The notes below the pieces were generated by a model. It was given only the letters and a program-made list of their open reading frames with translations, had not been told where the DNA came from and ran no database searches. A stretch of DNA of 7,689 bases. Source: Roseibacillus sp. Its GTDB lineage: Bacteria; Verrucomicrobiota; Verrucomicrobiia; Verrucomicrobiales; Akkermansiaceae. Shown here piece after piece: positions 7,246 to 7,689 of this stretch (positions are counted from its first letter, which is position 1; each line of letters opens with the position of its first letter). Both the position numbers and the translations under genes were made by a program. The stretch covers positions 4,306 to 11,994 of the forward strand of contig PBTP01000090.1 in the NCBI GenBank assembly GCA_002729275.1. Direction: 5' to 3'.

Positions 7246-7314
7246 TTGCTAATAGCCTCAGGAGGATACAGACAAAAGCAGATGAGACAAGAAACGACCG
7301 CCATCTAGCAGCCC

Positions 7315-7689
7315 TCAATTATCAAGAAACCCCGTTAGCGGGCTGGTGGCCTCCGCTCGCTCGCTTTGCATAGGCAATCCAGCGGTAAACGCGCCACGAC
7401 CTGCCTCAACTGCCCCTTTAAAAGCTCTCGCCATCGCTGCCGGATCACCTGCAACCGCGATCGCCGTATTTACAAGGACCGCGGAGGCCCCCATTTCGAT
7501 GGCCTCTGCGGCATGGCTGGGCGCACCGATTCCAGCATCAACTATTACCGGTATTGTTGCTTGCTCAATGATGATGCGGATCTGGTCCCTGGTCACAAGG
7601 CCCATATTGGATCCAATTGGCGCACCCAGCGGCATTACGGTCGCAACCCCAACATCTTCGAGGCGTTTGGCCAATACCGGGTCGGCATT
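7315..7689 (-). CDS. thiG: Thiazole synthase ThiG (3' part; 5' end off the window)
   Basis: ThiG forms the thiazole phosphate of thiamine from deoxyxylulose 5-phosphate, dehydroglycine and ThiS thiocarboxylate in the cytoplasm. The visible 124 residues are the C-terminal half of the TIM barrel. They include [10 protein letters not shown] at the start, the phosphate-binding [10 protein letters not shown] region (18-27) and PVIVDAGIG (47-55), whose aspartate probably corresponds to the conserved Asp182 of the B. subtilis enzyme. [11 protein letters not shown] and the usual ending SPLTGFL follow. The Schiff-base lysine lies in the missing N-terminal half. A TTG at 7674 is an internal Leu codon, not the start, because the frame and the homology continue to the edge. 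The stop is TGA (7315-7317), directly after the family's normal C terminus, so TGA acts as a terminator in this genome. rodA follows after 69 nt. ThiG needs a ThiF/MoeB-type activator of ThiS, which the gene at 4929 could supply. Confidence 0.95.
   Translation of the reverse strand, partial: NADPVLAKRLEDVGVATVMPLGAPIGSNMGLVTRDQIRIIIEQATIPVIVDAGIGAPSHAAEAIEMGASAVLVNTAIAVAGDPAAMARAFKGAVEAGRGAFTAGLPMQSERAEATSPLTGFLDN

Noticed and set aside
7246..7314. Small plus-strand gene after AGGAGG at 7260-7265
   Set aside because: The next ATG (7282) is 16 nt away, too far, and gives only eight codons.
7112..7318. Minus-strand 68-codon frame whose ATG overlaps the thiG stop
   Set aside because: The ATGA overlap is suggestive, but most of the frame lies in another frame of rodA and its product has no family features; rodA has its own start with a GAGG.

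Overview
The window looks like ordinary chromosome from a Gram-negative-type bacterium. The style of the TrpD, PBP2 and RodA proteins suggests the PVC group, perhaps Verrucomicrobiota; this is an impression from protein character, not a search result. Base composition is moderate, genes are tightly packed and Shine-Dalgarno signals are weak. I see no insertion sequence, CRISPR array, tRNA, rRNA or phage gene, and no gene-free stretch over about 100 bases.

Layout, left to right. Plus strand: the C-terminal 484 codons of penicillin-binding protein 2 (mrdA, 5' end off the window), then RNase G (rng) 53 nt downstream. Minus strand, convergent with rng: a two-gene unit read right to left, a PRX-like1 thioredoxin-fold protein followed by anthranilate phosphoribosyltransferase (trpD). 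Divergent from that unit, plus strand: a MoeB/ThiF-type E1-like adenylyltransferase with a C-terminal rhodanese domain. Minus strand, convergent with it: the SEDS glycosyltransferase RodA, preceded on the same strand by the 3' part of thiG (thiazole synthase), whose 5' end is off the window.

The main finding is in the MoeB-rhodanese gene (4929-6047). Its frame holds one TGA at 5487-5489, exactly where the family has its conserved E1-type cysteine (the PxC-x-EAGVLG motif; residue 187 here, equivalent by position to Cys187 of E. coli MoeB). The frame is otherwise intact on both sides: the ATP-binding core and first zinc CxxC lie before the TGA, the second zinc CxxC and the complete rhodanese domain after it. 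thiG in this window ends at a TGA in the normal place, so TGA is not a general sense codon here. The simplest functional reading is a selenocysteine codon replacing a catalytic cysteine. An imperfect hairpin sits just downstream, but its spacing and loop fit the bacterial SECIS rule only partly. A point nonsense mutation or sequencing error (TGC or TGT to TGA) is the main rival explanation.

Functionally, mrdA, rodA and rng recall the mreBCD-mrdA-rodA-rng shape-determination neighbourhood, here with rodA split away and inverted. The MoeB-rhodanese protein and ThiG both belong to sulfur-carrier chemistry (thiocarboxylation of ThiS or MoaD type proteins), and the divergent neighbour is a CxxC redox protein. 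The 4.9-6.0 kb part can therefore be read as a small sulfur/selenium redox neighbourhood, though that link is inference.
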